A stretch of 64,000 nt of DNA. Source: Streptomyces omiyaensis (lineage in GTDB: Bacteria > Actinomycetota > Actinomycetes > Streptomycetales > Streptomycetaceae). The notes beneath the pieces are model-generated. The model was not told the DNA's origin. It saw only the letters and a program-made list of their open reading frames with translations, and made no database searches. Location: NCBI RefSeq assembly GCF_014650895.1, contig NZ_BMVV01000016.1, positions 124,001 through 188,000 on the forward strand, written 5' to 3'. The first letter of the stretch is position 1; the number at the start of each line of letters is the position of its first letter. Of this stretch, positions 17,725 through 26,780 are shown one piece after another. A program made the translations under genes and the position numbers.

Positions 17725-18294
17725 GACTCCCCATCGGGTCCGGGCGGCCGGCCCACTGCCGTGCCTGCGCCGACCCTAGGAAGGGGCGGCGGAAGATCCG
17801 GGAACCACGCCGCCCGCCCTGCCCCGGGTCACTCCGATGTCCGGGACGGAGGGGTGACGGCAGCCGCGGCGGGGTCGTCGGTCGAGCAGGACGCCGGGGT
17901 TCAGGATGCGGTGGGGGTCCAGGGCGTCCTTGGCGCGCACGGTGCCGGCGCGAAGGGCTCCGGGCGTTGGAGGCCGTCGCCGGCACCGTGGTCACGGCCG
18001 AGCCGGCCGGAGCGTCGCGGTCCGCCGGGGCGTCCCGGCCCGGCCGCCGTGGGAGCGGGCCGGCTCCACCGCGCTCGCGAGGCGGTCGTCGACGGGCCCG
18101 GTGGCGGACTCCCAGCCCAGGACCAGGACGGAGCAGCCGTCGCGGGAGGTGCCGGAGAGAAGGGCTTCGCCGGCGTCGAGCAGGCGGCGGCCGGCCGGGG
18201 CGAGGGCGGACTGGGCGAGGGCGCGCACGGCGTCCGGCGCGTGGGGAGGCCGGTGAAGGCCACGGACGCGGAGGCTTTGTGACGGAGCGTTTCC

Positions 18295-18355
18295 GCAGGC
18301 ACGTCCACGCCTCGGTGACGGGGGCGTTCCCGCAGGCACGTCCACGCCTCGGTGA
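18295..18355. repeat. 37-bp tandem duplication (second copy partial)
   Basis: The sequence beginning GCAGGCACGTCC at 18295 starts again at 18332 and stays identical for 24 bases; the flanking bases before each copy are also similar. A 37-bp period shifts the frame of the FAD-oxidase pseudogene. Confidence 0.8.
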
Positions 18356-18420
18356 GGACGCCGAGCGCGCCCTCGGAACCGAGGAAGAACCGGTCGGGCG
18401 ACGCGCCGGCGCCGGAGGCG

Positions 18421-18479
<59 letters not shown>

Positions 18480-18813
18480 CGTACCCGTCCCGGCGGGTGT
18501 GATCACGCGCAGGGACTGCACGAAGTCGTCGATGGGGGTACGGCCGGTGGCGCAGTGGCCGCCGGCCCGCGTGGCCGGCCAGCCGCCGAGGGCGAAGTAT
18601 GCGAAGCCCTACGAGAAGTGACGCAAGGTCAAGCCGTGGGTCCGCAACCGCTCCTCCGGCACGGGGCCGGGGCTCCTGCACGGGTGCGGGCCGCGCCGCC
18701 GGCGGTGTCGATCTCCAGGGCTCGGTCCATCGAGGTCGGGGCGAGCGACGGCACCGCGCGGTGGGCATCGCCGCGGTACTCCACGCCGCCGACCACCGGG
18801 GAGCCGCCGCCGA

Positions 18814-18893
18814 AGGGGATGACGGCCGCCTCGTGCCCGCCGGCCCGGTCCCGAGGGGATGACGGCCGCCTCGTGCCCGCCGGCCCGGTCCCG
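18814..18893. repeat. Perfect 40-bp tandem duplication
   Basis: Copies 18814-18853 and 18854-18893 are identical. The repeat doubles the part coding RDRAGGHEAAVIP on the minus strand and changes frame (40 is not a multiple of 3), which helps inactivate the FAD-oxidase gene. Confidence 0.95.
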
Positions 18894-19227
18894 CAGGTCG
18901 GCCACCTCCCGGTCGGCGGTGGGGTGGGCGACGAGGCCGGGGATCCGGCCGGGACGGGCGCGAAGGGCCCGGACGACGCCGCGGTAGGCGTTGCCCACGG
19001 CGTGGGCGGCGCGCACCCCCGGACCGCCGGCCCCCTGGACGCCGACGCCCTCGCCCACGCCTGGGCGGCCTCCGCGCCGCTCTGGTCCTGGTGGATCGAC
19101 CACCCCGAACAGTCGCCCGAAACCATGGCCCGGCGCTGCGTCCGGCCCACCGGGGCCGCCCGCGCCCTCTTCGCCGCAGGGGCGTGATCAAGCCGTCTTT
19201 CCGTCACCTGATCGGCTCACCAGGACC

Positions 19228-19233
19228 TAGAGT
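19228..19233 (+). promoter_or_regulatory. -10 element of a probable leaderless transcript
   Basis: TAGAGT lies 6 bases before GTG 19240 of the kinase gene, the spacing expected when transcription starts at the start codon itself. No good -35 was found. Confidence 0.4.
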
Positions 19234-19239
19234 GTGCGC

Positions 19240-21657
19240 GTGACCGAGCAGAACCACGCACTCATCGCCGGCCGGTACCAACTGGTCGAACGCATCGGCC
19301 AGGGCGGCATGGGCCGGGTCTGGCGCGGTCTCGACCAGCAGCTCTTCGGACGCGAAGTCGCCGTCAAGGAGATCCTCTTCCCGCCGGGCATGGACGACGA
19401 GGCCCGCGAGGCGCTGCTCCGGCGGTTCACGGGCGAGGCGCGTGCGGCAGTCACTCTCAGCCATCCGGGGGTCATCACCATCCACGACGTCGTGGAGCAC
19501 CACGGCGCCCCGGTCATCGTCATGGAGCTGGTCCACGGCCAGTCCCTGGCCGCGGCGATCCGCGGCGGCGGCCGGCTGCCCGTACGGCGTGTGGCCGAGA
19601 TCGGCGCCGCCGTCCTCGACGCGCTGACCGCGGCGCACGAGGCGCGGATCGTCCACCGCGACATCAAGCCGGACAACGTGCTCCTCGCCAAGGACCGCGT
19701 CGTCCTGACCGACTTCGGCATCGCCCACCTCGCGGACGCCACGACCAGGCTGAGCCACAGCGGGACCGTCATCGGCACGCCGCAGTACATGCCGCCGGAG
19801 CAGCTGGACGGCAAGCGCCCGACCCCGGCCAACGACCTGTGGGCGCTCGGCGCCACCCTCTACCACGCCGTCGAGGGGCACCCCCCGTTCGAGGCGGAGG
19901 GCTTCCACGCCCTCGCCGTGGCCGTGTTCACCCGCCCGCACCGGCCGCCGGTCCACGCCGGTCCGCTCGCGCCCGTGCTGGACGCCCTCCTCACCAAGGC
20001 CCCGGCCCGACGCGTGGGCGCCGCGGAAACGGCCGAGATGCTCAGGGGCGTGCTGGCGTCCGCCGGGCCCCGCCCCGACGCACCCCACGGGCACGGCCCC
20101 GCACGGGAGTCCGGGGCGGACGGCCGGCCGGCTCCCGTCCCCGATCCACGGGCGGCCCCGGCGCCGGACGCGGCGGCGGATCCCTCCGCCGTCCCGACGA
20201 TGCCGCGGCAGGCTCCCCCGTCGGCACCGTCCGTGGCGACCCCCACGGTCCCGGACTCCCCCGGATCCGACGCGGGGAACCCGCGACACCCGGTGCCGGA
20301 CCGGCCGACGGACCCGCCGGTCGTGGTGACCCCGGACGAGCGGCCGCGCACGCTCGGCCCGACCGCTCGACCGGAGCGGGAAGGCGGGGCGTCCGCGGGA
20401 GGGCGGAACCTCACCCGGCGCTCGGCCGTCCTGGGCACGGCGCTCGCCGTGCTCGCCACGGGATCCCTCCTCACCTGGGCCCTCACCCGCGACGACGACG
20501 CGCGCAGCGGTGGCCGGGCAGGGGACGGCAAGCCGGCCGCGTCCTCCGTCACGGTGAGGATCGGGGTGGACGCGCCCCTCAGCGGCGGGTTCTCCTCGAT
20601 GGGCGCCGGCATCAGGAACTCCGCCGAGCTGGCGGTCGAAACCGCCAACACGACCGGTCACGTCCCCGGCGTGACCTTCGAGATCACGGCGGTGGACGAC
20701 GAGGCCGACCCCGCCAAGGGCGCGGCCAACGCCGCCCGGCTCGTGTCCGACGACGCCCTGGTGGGGGTGGTCGGCCCGCTCAACTCCGGCGTCGCCCGCA
20801 CCCTGGTGCCGACGCTGTCCCGGGCGGGCGTCGTCAACGTGTCACCGGGCAACACCGACCCGGCCCTGACGCTGGGCCCCGACTGGGCGTCGGGCACCCG
20901 CGTCCGTCCGTACCCCACCTACTTCCGGACGATCGGCACGGACGCCGACCAGGGGCCGTTCGCCGCCCGCTACCTGCACGGGGCCGGGAAGACCAGGCTC
21001 TACGTCGTCGACGACGGGAGCGGCCACGGCACCGCCCTCGCCTCCGGCCTCACGGCCGAGTGGAAGAGGCTCGGGGGGAGCGTCGTCGGCACCGAGCGGG
21101 TGGATCCCGCGGAACGCTCCTTCGCGGGCCTCGCCGTCAGGGTGCGGTCCTCGGGCGCCGAAGCCGTCTACTTCGGCGGCTACCACGACACCGCGGCACC
21201 GCTGTCCCGGCAGCTCGGACAGGCGGGGGTGCCCGTCCCCCTGATGGGGGGCGACGGCATCTTCGACCAGCGGTACCTCACGGAGAACCCCCGGGCCGAC
21301 GGCGACCTCGCGACCCAGATCGGCGCGCCCGCGACGGAGTCGGCGGCGGGACGCGCCTTCCTGACCCGGTACGACGAAGCGGGCTACTCCCAGCCGCCGG
21401 GCTGGTACGGCCCCTACGCCTACGACGCGACCTGGGCCCTCGTCGAAGCGGTGAAGGCCGTCGTGGAGGCGGAGGGCGGCACGCCCCCCGCCGGCCTCCG
21501 GGCGAAACTGCCGCGCGCCGTCGGGCAGGTGGCCTTCGACGGCGTCACCGGCCGCGTCGCCTTCGCGGGCGGCGACCCCGTCGACCGCCGGCTGACCGTG
21601 TACCAGGTGGACGGCGGGAGCTGGCGGGCCCGGACGACCGGGCCCGCCGCCCCCTGA
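19240..21657 (+). CDS. Transmembrane Ser/Thr protein kinase with extracellular amino-acid-receptor-like sensor
   Basis: 805 residues if the GTG at 19240 (leaderless context) is used; GTG 19234 with AGGA 8 bases upstream is the alternative. Kinase domain about 10-270: Gly loop GQGGMGRVW, VAVKE Lys, HRDIKPDN catalytic loop, TDFGIA, GTPQYMPPEQ. Residues about 280-385 form a Pro-rich juxtamembrane linker, then one membrane helix (VLGTALAVLATGSLLTWAL). About 430-795 is a type I periplasmic-binding domain like the branched-chain amino acid receptors (IGVDAPLSGGFSSMGAGIRNSAELAVE, VGVVGPLNSG, AEAVYFGGYHDTA). The outside domain probably binds a small ligand such as an amino acid or amide and controls kinase activity. 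Transcribed alone. Confidence 0.9.
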   Translation: MTEQNHALIAGRYQLVERIGQGGMGRVWRGLDQQLFGREVAVKEILFPPGMDDEAREALLRRFTGEARAAVTLSHPGVITIHDVVEHHGAPVIVMELVHGQSLAAAIRGGGRLPVRRVAEIGAAVLDALTAAHEARIVHRDIKPDNVLLAKDRVVLTDFGIAHLADATTRLSHSGTVIGTPQYMPPEQLDGKRPTPANDLWALGATLYHAVEGHPPFEAEGFHALAVAVFTRPHRPPVHAGPLAPVLDALLTKAPARRVGAAETAEMLRGVLASAGPRPDAPHGHGPARESGADGRPAPVPDPRAAPAPDAAADPSAVPTMPRQAPPSAPSVATPTVPDSPGSDAGNPRHPVPDRPTDPPVVVTPDERPRTLGPTARPEREGGASAGGRNLTRRSAVLGTALAVLATGSLLTWALTRDDDARSGGRAGDGKPAASSVTVRIGVDAPLSGGFSSMGAGIRNSAELAVETANTTGHVPGVTFEITAVDDEADPAKGAANAARLVSDDALVGVVGPLNSGVARTLVPTLSRAGVVNVSPGNTDPALTLGPDWASGTRVRPYPTYFRTIGTDADQGPFAARYLHGAGKTRLYVVDDGSGHGTALASGLTAEWKRLGGSVVGTERVDPAERSFAGLAVRVRSSGAEAVYFGGYHDTAAPLSRQLGQAGVPVPLMGGDGIFDQRYLTENPRADGDLATQIGAPATESAAGRAFLTRYDEAGYSQPPGWYGPYAYDATWALVEAVKAVVEAEGGTPPAGLRAKLPRAVGQVAFDGVTGRVAFAGGDPVDRRLTVYQVDGGSWRARTTGPAAP

Positions 21658-21662
21658 CGGGG

Positions 21663-21706
21663 CGCGACTCCCGGGGTCGCGGGCTCCGCCGCCCACGCGG
21701 CGGGGC
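21663..21706 (+). terminator. Double hairpin after the kinase gene
   Basis: CGCGAC (21663-21668) pairs with GTCGCG (21676-21681). A second stem of about 10 bp (21683-21692 with 21697-21706, one G-U) follows directly. Confidence 0.45.
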
Positions 21707-21719
21707 TCGGCCCTTCGGC

Positions 21720-22345
21720 CCGAGCGGGAACGCGTAGCCGTGGGCCACCAGCTCCCTCACGAGGCTCTCCGGCAGCGGGCGCGACTCCATGGAGGGGGCC
21801 GTCATGACGTCGCACGGCGCGGTGGGGAACGGCGTCGAGCACGCCGGAACCCGGCGGATCCGGGTTCCGGTGGCTGCACGCGGACCGCCATCTCTCGGCG
21901 GAGTTCCCGGCGATGCTCTCCGTTCCCTGGTGCTCGATCAGGTTCGGGACCGACACGACGACGGGCACGCGATGGCGCTCCAGGTAATCCAGCATCACCG
22001 CGTCGTCCTCACGGCGTTCCGGAACGAGCGGACGCGCCTCTTCCGAGAAACCGGCCGCATGGTCCACGGGCAGCATCAGCGCCAGGGGCGGCGTATAGAT
22101 GTCGTCGATCGCCGACGCCCATCCGGCACCGGTGAGCGCGCCCAGCCGGACCGCCGAGCCGTCGGGTCCGTCCCAGTTCGAATAGAACGCCACGGCCGAC
22201 CGGGGAAACCTCACCGCCGCCGCACGCGCGACGGGCAGCAGATCGGCCGACGGCACGACGTCGTCCTGAAGCACCAGGTGGTGCGTCGCGCCCTCATCGA
22301 ACGCCGCCCACGCCTCGACAATCGAGCTGGAGGAAACGTTCACCG
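21720..22345 (-). pseudogene. Truncated glycosyltransferase-like gene
   Basis: A minus-strand stretch codes SIVEAWAAFDEGATHHLVLQDDV, then AVAFYSNWDG, ALMLPVDHAAGF, EDDAVMLDYLERHRVPVVVSVPNLIEHQG and SIAGNSAERWRS. The DD motif and the PN-LIEH-S-GN ending are those of LPS-type (family 25/2-like) glycosyltransferases. The N-terminal third and a start codon are missing. Toward the C-terminus the frame breaks near 21830, and a plausible tail (TAPSMESRPLPESLVRELVAHGYAF) is in another frame. Read as an inactive fragment. Confidence 0.6.
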
Positions 22346-22613
22346 CCGGTTCCGTGCGGTCGCGGGCGGACGTGGGGGGCGTGGGCGGGCCGCGCGAGGA
22401 GTTCCCGCGCGTCCGGTCGACGCCGTCCCCACTCCGTGTGCCCTCGCGGACGCCCCCGCCGGGTACCGGCTTCCCGGGACTCCGTTGCCTCACCAAGGCT
22501 CCGGAGCCTGTCCACCCGCGCACCCCGCCGGCGTGCTCACCCTTCTCCCCCGCGTTCCCCGCTTGTACGATCCCGTCACCGGGCCCGGTGACGGGCCGTC
22601 TCCACGGAGCCCG

Positions 22614-22741
22614 TGCTCCCGGGCGCGACCGGGTCGGAGATCGCGCCAGGGCACTTCGCCGACGGCACGGGCGTCGTCGCGAAGTGGCGGGACGCATTCA
22701 CCCGGGAGGACCGGGGCGGCGTCGACGAGCGCTGGTGGTGA
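22614..22741 (+). pseudogene. Possible sulfotransferase C-terminal remnant
   Basis: A short frame ending at TGA 22739-22741 codes FADGTGVVAKWRDAFTREDR followed by GGVDERWW. The order V-x-x-W-x-x-x-F-T-x-x-D is the usual C-terminal motif of PAPS-dependent sulfotransferases. No start or upstream domain is present. The rest of the gap 22346-22933 shows nothing else I can support, apart from a short GGGGCATC repeat near 22770. Confidence 0.3.
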
Positions 22742-22933
22742 CGCTTGCCCGACAGGAGCCGATGTCCGGCATCGGGGCATCGGGGCATCAGCCCATTCGA
22801 GCGGCCCGAGGGTTCCCCTTCGCTGTCACCGGCTCCCGCGTTCCGCCGGGACCGGCCGAGCTGCCCGCCGGTCCCGGCGGACGGAGGCGCCGCGAGAACC
22901 CGTGCGCCGGGCCGTGGCAAACGGGCCGGGCGG

Positions 22934-23254
22934 TCACAGGCCGGCGATGTCCCTGGCCTTCTTGAGTGCGGAGTCGAGGGTGTCCACCACGGCGTTGCGC
23001 TGCCTCGCAGCTGCCGCCCGGTCCTCCGGGACCAGCCTCGCGGCGGTCCGCACCGCGTGGTCGTCCGGGTCTCCGAAGGCGGTCCGCGGGTCCTCTCCCG
23101 TGTCCGCGCAGTGGGTCGTGACCTCCTTGACCGCCCGGAGCACGACCGCCCGGTCCACTCCCGGCTGTACGGCCAGCCGCACCTGGAAACGCGCCATCCA
23201 CTTCTCGCGGTCCTTCTCCCGCGCCGCGTCCGTCCCCTGGTCCTTCTTCGTCAC
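22934..23254 (-). CDS. Small conserved-looking helical protein
   Basis: 106 residues from a GTG at 23254 preceded by GGGGAG at 5-bp spacing. It is charged and helical without membrane segment. The middle (VLRAVKEVTTHCADTGEDPRTAFGDPDDHA) has the E-V-x-x-H...G-E-D-P-x-x-A-F-G-D-P pattern seen in the HAAS/permease-prefix domain that normally precedes membrane segments; here the membrane part is absent. Function unknown. It is divergent from the LAL regulator, with 307 bp between them. Confidence 0.6.
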   Translation of the reverse strand: MTKKDQGTDAAREKDREKWMARFQVRLAVQPGVDRAVVLRAVKEVTTHCADTGEDPRTAFGDPDDHAVRTAARLVPEDRAAAARQRNAVVDTLDSALKKARDIAGL

Positions 23255-23561
23255 GTGTTCTCCCCGGTGATCGGCGGCCGTCCGTCATGGAGTCGGACGC
23301 CGGATCGTCGAAGCGGGTTGCGCGAGCGGGCACCCGACGGGGCTCCGGCGACTGCCCGGGGGCGCACCACCGGGCGGCACCCTGCCGGCCGGCCCCTGCT
23401 CGTCCCCTGTCACGGGACGTCACCGATCGCGGGTCCGGGCGCGGTTTCCGCTCCCGCGCGCACCGTGCGGGCGGACGGGCCCTGTCCGTGGGGTGGCGCG
23501 TGCACTAGGTTGCGACGCACACCGGGCCGAGGGGGTGGGAGCGATCAGGGGTACGTCGGCC

Positions 23562-26500
23562 ATGGTCGGACGTGCGGGGCAGGTGCGGGCGCTGCTCGAC
23601 GCCGTGGCGAGCACGCCGGCCGTCGTCCTCGTCGAGGGCGAGGCGGGCATCGGCAAGACGCGGTTGCTGCGCGAGACGCTGGGACCCGCCGTCCCCCGGG
23701 CGGCGCGGGGGCGGCCCGCCGTCCTGTACGGGATCTGCCGGCCGCTGCGCGAACCGTTCCCGTACGGACCGCTCTTCGACGTGCTGAGGGCGCTGCGGGG
23801 GCACGTGCCGGCCGGACTCTCGCCGGTGTGCGGGGCGCTCGCGCCCTACCTGCCCGAGCTGTCCGAGGAGCTTCCGGACGTCCCCGGCCCCCTGCCCGAC
23901 GGCGCGGCCGACCGGCACCGGGTCTTCCGCGCGGTGCGCGAGGTGCTGGCGGCGCTCGGCCCGGCCGTGCTGGTGGTGGAGGACCTCCACTGGGCGGACG
24001 ACGGCACCCGGGACCTGCTGCGCTTCCTCGCCGACGATCCCCCGCCGCGCCTCGTGGTCCTGCTGAGCCACCGGCGCGCCGCGCCCGGCGTGCGGGGCGC
24101 GCATCCCCTCGGCCGCGACTACCGGACCGCTCCGGGCGTGTCCTCGCTGCGGCTCCTGCTGGAGCCGCTCGACGCGGGCGCCGTGGGCGAGTTCGCCGCC
24201 GGGCTGACCGGCGTGGACGTGGCGCCGTCGCTCGCGCGCGCGTTGTGCGAACGGACCGGGGGCGTGCCCTACGTGCTGGAGGAGGTCGTGCACGCGCTGG
24301 GCCCGGCCGGGCTGGCGGAGCGGGCGGGCCGGCCGGGGGCCGGTCCGCTCCAGGCGCTGCCGGTGCCCGTCCTGCTGCGGGAGGCGATGGAGGACCGGCT
24401 CGCCGAGCTGTCGCCCCCGGCGGTGGCCCTCGCGCACGCGGCGGCGGTGCTCCAGGTCCCGTCGTCGGCCGGGGTCCTCGCCGCCGTCGCCGGCCAGGAG
24501 CCCGGTGCCGCGCCCGGCGCGCTGCGCGAGATCCTCCTCGCGGGTGTGCTGCTGGCCTCCGGGGACGACACGTACGGCTTTCGCCACCCGCTCGCCCAGC
24601 AGGCGGTGTACGAGGCGGTCCTGCCACCCGACCGGAGCGTCCTGCACCGGCGTGCCCGGGAGGTCCTCGGTGCCCTGGACGACCCGCCCCACCGGCGGCT
24701 GGCCCATCACGCGCGCCGCTCCGGCGACCTGGGCGATTGGTGGCGGTGCGCCGGGGAGGCCGCGGAGGTGGCCCGGGCCCGCGGCGACACGGCGGTCGCG
24801 GTGGAACTGCTGGAGGAGCTGCTCTCCGGGCCGGCGCCGGACCCGGCCGGCCGGACCTGGCACGCGGTCCGGCTCAGCCGGCTCGCCGTCTTCGGCCTGG
24901 CGCACCAGCGTTCGGCCGCGCTGCTGCGCCGCGTCCTGGACGACGGCACCCTGGAGGAGGCCGCGCGCGGCGAGATCCGGCTCAACCTCGGCCTCCTGCT
25001 GAACAACCAGGCCGGCAACCAGGAGCAGGGCCGCCGGGACACCGAGCTCGCGGCGACCGAACTCGCCCGGCACCGGCCCGCGCTGGCCGCCCGCGCGATG
25101 GCCGGCCTCGCCATGCCGGGCTGGGGCGACCATCCGCGCACGGTGTACGAGGCGTGGATGGACCGGGCCGAGGCGCTGCTGCCCCGGATGCCCGGCGAGC
25201 GCGCCCTGCACGCCGCCGTCCGAGGAAACCGGCTCAGCCTGCGCGTGAGCGTCGGCGATCCGGGCGCGGTGGACGACGCGCTCTCGCTGTTCGGCGCGGG
25301 AACGGAATCGGGAACGGGAACGGGATCCGGAACGGAATCGGAAACGGGAACGGAATCGGGAACGGGAACTGCGGGTGGGGACGGAGAGGGCGGTACCGGG
25401 GCGGGGGCCGGGCGCGGGAGGACGGGCGGGGAGGGCGGCGGGGCGGCGGAGCGGCCCGGGACCGCCGAGCGGCGCGAGCTGGCCCGCACCTGCGGCAACC
25501 TGATGGACGCGGCGTCCTGGATCGGGCGGGACCGGGAGGCGGAGCGGTTCCGGCGGGAGGGCGTGCGGCTCATCAGCCAGGAGGGGGAGCCGTTCCTCGG
25601 CGGGATCATCGACGGCACGGTCCTGCGCGCCGAGTGGCACCGGGGTGCGTGGGACGGGCTCGACGCGCGCGCCCGCCGCGTCCTGCGCTCCGCCGAGGGC
25701 GCCACCGGCATCGAGGCGGACGCCCACCTCGTCCTGGCTCTGCTCGCCCTCGCCGGGGGCCGCTGGGAGGAGAGCGGGGCCCACCTGGGGGCCGCCGCCC
25801 TCGCCGACCCCGCCAACGCCTCCGCTCCCCTGCTCGCCGCCGCGGCGGGCAGCGCGATCCGGCTCGCGCTGCTGCGCGACGAACCCCACGACGCCCTCGC
25901 CGAGGCCGACCGGATCGCCGTGCGGCTGCGCCGCAAGGACGTGTGGGCGTGGGCCGCCGAGGCGGCGCCGATGATGCTCGTCGCGTGGCTCCGGGCCGGC
26001 CGGCGCGGCGACGCGGAGCGCTTCGCCGCGGAGTTCGCCGCCGGGACCGACGGGCGCGACACCCCGCTCGCCGACGCCTCCCTGCTCGTCTGCCGGGCCC
26101 TGCTCGCGCGCGCCTCCGACCCGGCGGCGGCCTCCGCGCTCTTCCTGGAGGCGGCCGAACGGTACGGGGCGCTCCCCCGCCCCTACCCCGCCGCCCGCGC
26201 GACCGAGGCCGGGCTGCGCTGCGGGCCGCCCCTCGCCGGCGCGGGCGAACGGCTCGCCGGCGTCACGAAGGTGTACGAGCGGCTCGGCGCCACGCACGAC
26301 GCGGCGCGCTGCCGCAGCGTCCTGCGGGCGGCCGGCACCGCGCCCGCCTCGCGCCGGGGACGGCGGGGGTACGGCTCCGGCCTCTCCCCCCGCGAGGAGG
26401 AGGTCGCCCGGCTCGCGTCCGACGGGCGCACCAACCGCGAGATCGCCGAGGTCCTCTTCCTCTCCCCCCGCACCGTCGAGCAGCACGTCGCCCGTGCCCT

Positions 26501-26615
26501 GCGCAAGGTCGGTGCCCGCGACCGCTCGCAGCTCGCCGACCGCCTGCGCGGGGCCGTACCGCCGCAGCCGTCCGACCGGAGCCGGGGCGGGGCCGGGCCG
26601 CCGGGCGATAGGTAG
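23562..26615 (+). CDS. LAL-type LuxR-family transcriptional regulator
   Basis: 1017 residues from ATG 23562 (AGGGG 10 bases upstream); GTG 23535 is possible. The N-terminal AAA-type ATPase has Walker A GEAGIGKTR (residues about 26-34) and Walker B VLVVEDLHWADD, followed by a long helical TPR-like region. The C-terminal LuxR helix-turn-helix is GLSPREEEVARLASDGRTNREIAEVLFLSPRTVEQHV. LAL proteins often activate secondary metabolism, and this one could act on nearby or distant clusters. A Gly-Thr-Glu-Ser low-complexity insert breaks the middle (25299-25370). A candidate -10 (TAGGTT, 23506-23511) lies upstream. A 34-bp palindrome overlaps its stop codon. Confidence 0.93.
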   Translation: MVGRAGQVRALLDAVASTPAVVLVEGEAGIGKTRLLRETLGPAVPRAARGRPAVLYGICRPLREPFPYGPLFDVLRALRGHVPAGLSPVCGALAPYLPELSEELPDVPGPLPDGAADRHRVFRAVREVLAALGPAVLVVEDLHWADDGTRDLLRFLADDPPPRLVVLLSHRRAAPGVRGAHPLGRDYRTAPGVSSLRLLLEPLDAGAVGEFAAGLTGVDVAPSLARALCERTGGVPYVLEEVVHALGPAGLAERAGRPGAGPLQALPVPVLLREAMEDRLAELSPPAVALAHAAAVLQVPSSAGVLAAVAGQEPGAAPGALREILLAGVLLASGDDTYGFRHPLAQQAVYEAVLPPDRSVLHRRAREVLGALDDPPHRRLAHHARRSGDLGDWWRCAGEAAEVARARGDTAVAVELLEELLSGPAPDPAGRTWHAVRLSRLAVFGLAHQRSAALLRRVLDDGTLEEAARGEIRLNLGLLLNNQAGNQEQGRRDTELAATELARHRPALAARAMAGLAMPGWGDHPRTVYEAWMDRAEALLPRMPGERALHAAVRGNRLSLRVSVGDPGAVDDALSLFGAGTESGTGTGSGTESETGTESGTGTAGGDGEGGTGAGAGRGRTGGEGGGAAERPGTAERRELARTCGNLMDAASWIGRDREAERFRREGVRLISQEGEPFLGGIIDGTVLRAEWHRGAWDGLDARARRVLRSAEGATGIEADAHLVLALLALAGGRWEESGAHLGAAALADPANASAPLLAAAAGSAIRLALLRDEPHDALAEADRIAVRLRRKDVWAWAAEAAPMMLVAWLRAGRRGDAERFAAEFAAGTDGRDTPLADASLLVCRALLARASDPAAASALFLEAAERYGALPRPYPAARATEAGLRCGPPLAGAGERLAGVTKVYERLGATHDAARCRSVLRAAGTAPASRRGRRGYGSGLSPREEEVARLASDGRTNREIAEVLFLSPRTVEQHVARALRKVGARDRSQLADRLRGAVPPQPSDRSRGGAGPPGDR
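25299..25370 (+). repeat. GGAACG/GGAATC-type hexamer-like repeat within the LAL gene
   Basis: About 72 bases of GGAAC(G)GGAA(T)CG-type units code Gly-Thr/Glu-Ser repeats. Its purine-only strand and lower GC differ from the surrounding codons. The length stays in frame. Confidence 0.7.
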
Positions 26616-26638
26616 GAGTACGTACCCCTACCTATCGC
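26605..26638. promoter_or_regulatory. 34-bp near-perfect palindrome over the LAL stop codon
   Basis: Arms of 17 bp (26605-26621 and 26622-26638) match at 16 of 17 positions; the single mismatch pairs 26617 with 26626. The left arm contains the TAG stop of the LAL gene. It is less GC-rich than the other hairpins here and lies 140 bp before the subtilisin gene. It could be a terminator or an operator for a dimeric regulator of the protease gene. Confidence 0.6.
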
Positions 26639-26780
26639 TCCACGGATTGTTCGGCTCCGGCGGGTGCACGAGGGTGATCGTCGCCGCCGCGCCTCCCCCG
26701 CACCCCGGGGCGGTGCGGCGGTGCGACCCAGCACCCGCCGGCGTGTCCGCCGGCGGATCCCCCTGTCGAGGAGCATGTCC

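Noticed and set aside
19029..19187. Plus-strand frame coding DADALAHAWAASAPLWSWW to a stop, looking protein-like
   Set aside because: It partly overlaps the minus-strand FAD-oxidase pseudogene, has no start or ribosome site, and I cannot match it to a family; it may be a C-terminal fragment but support is too thin.
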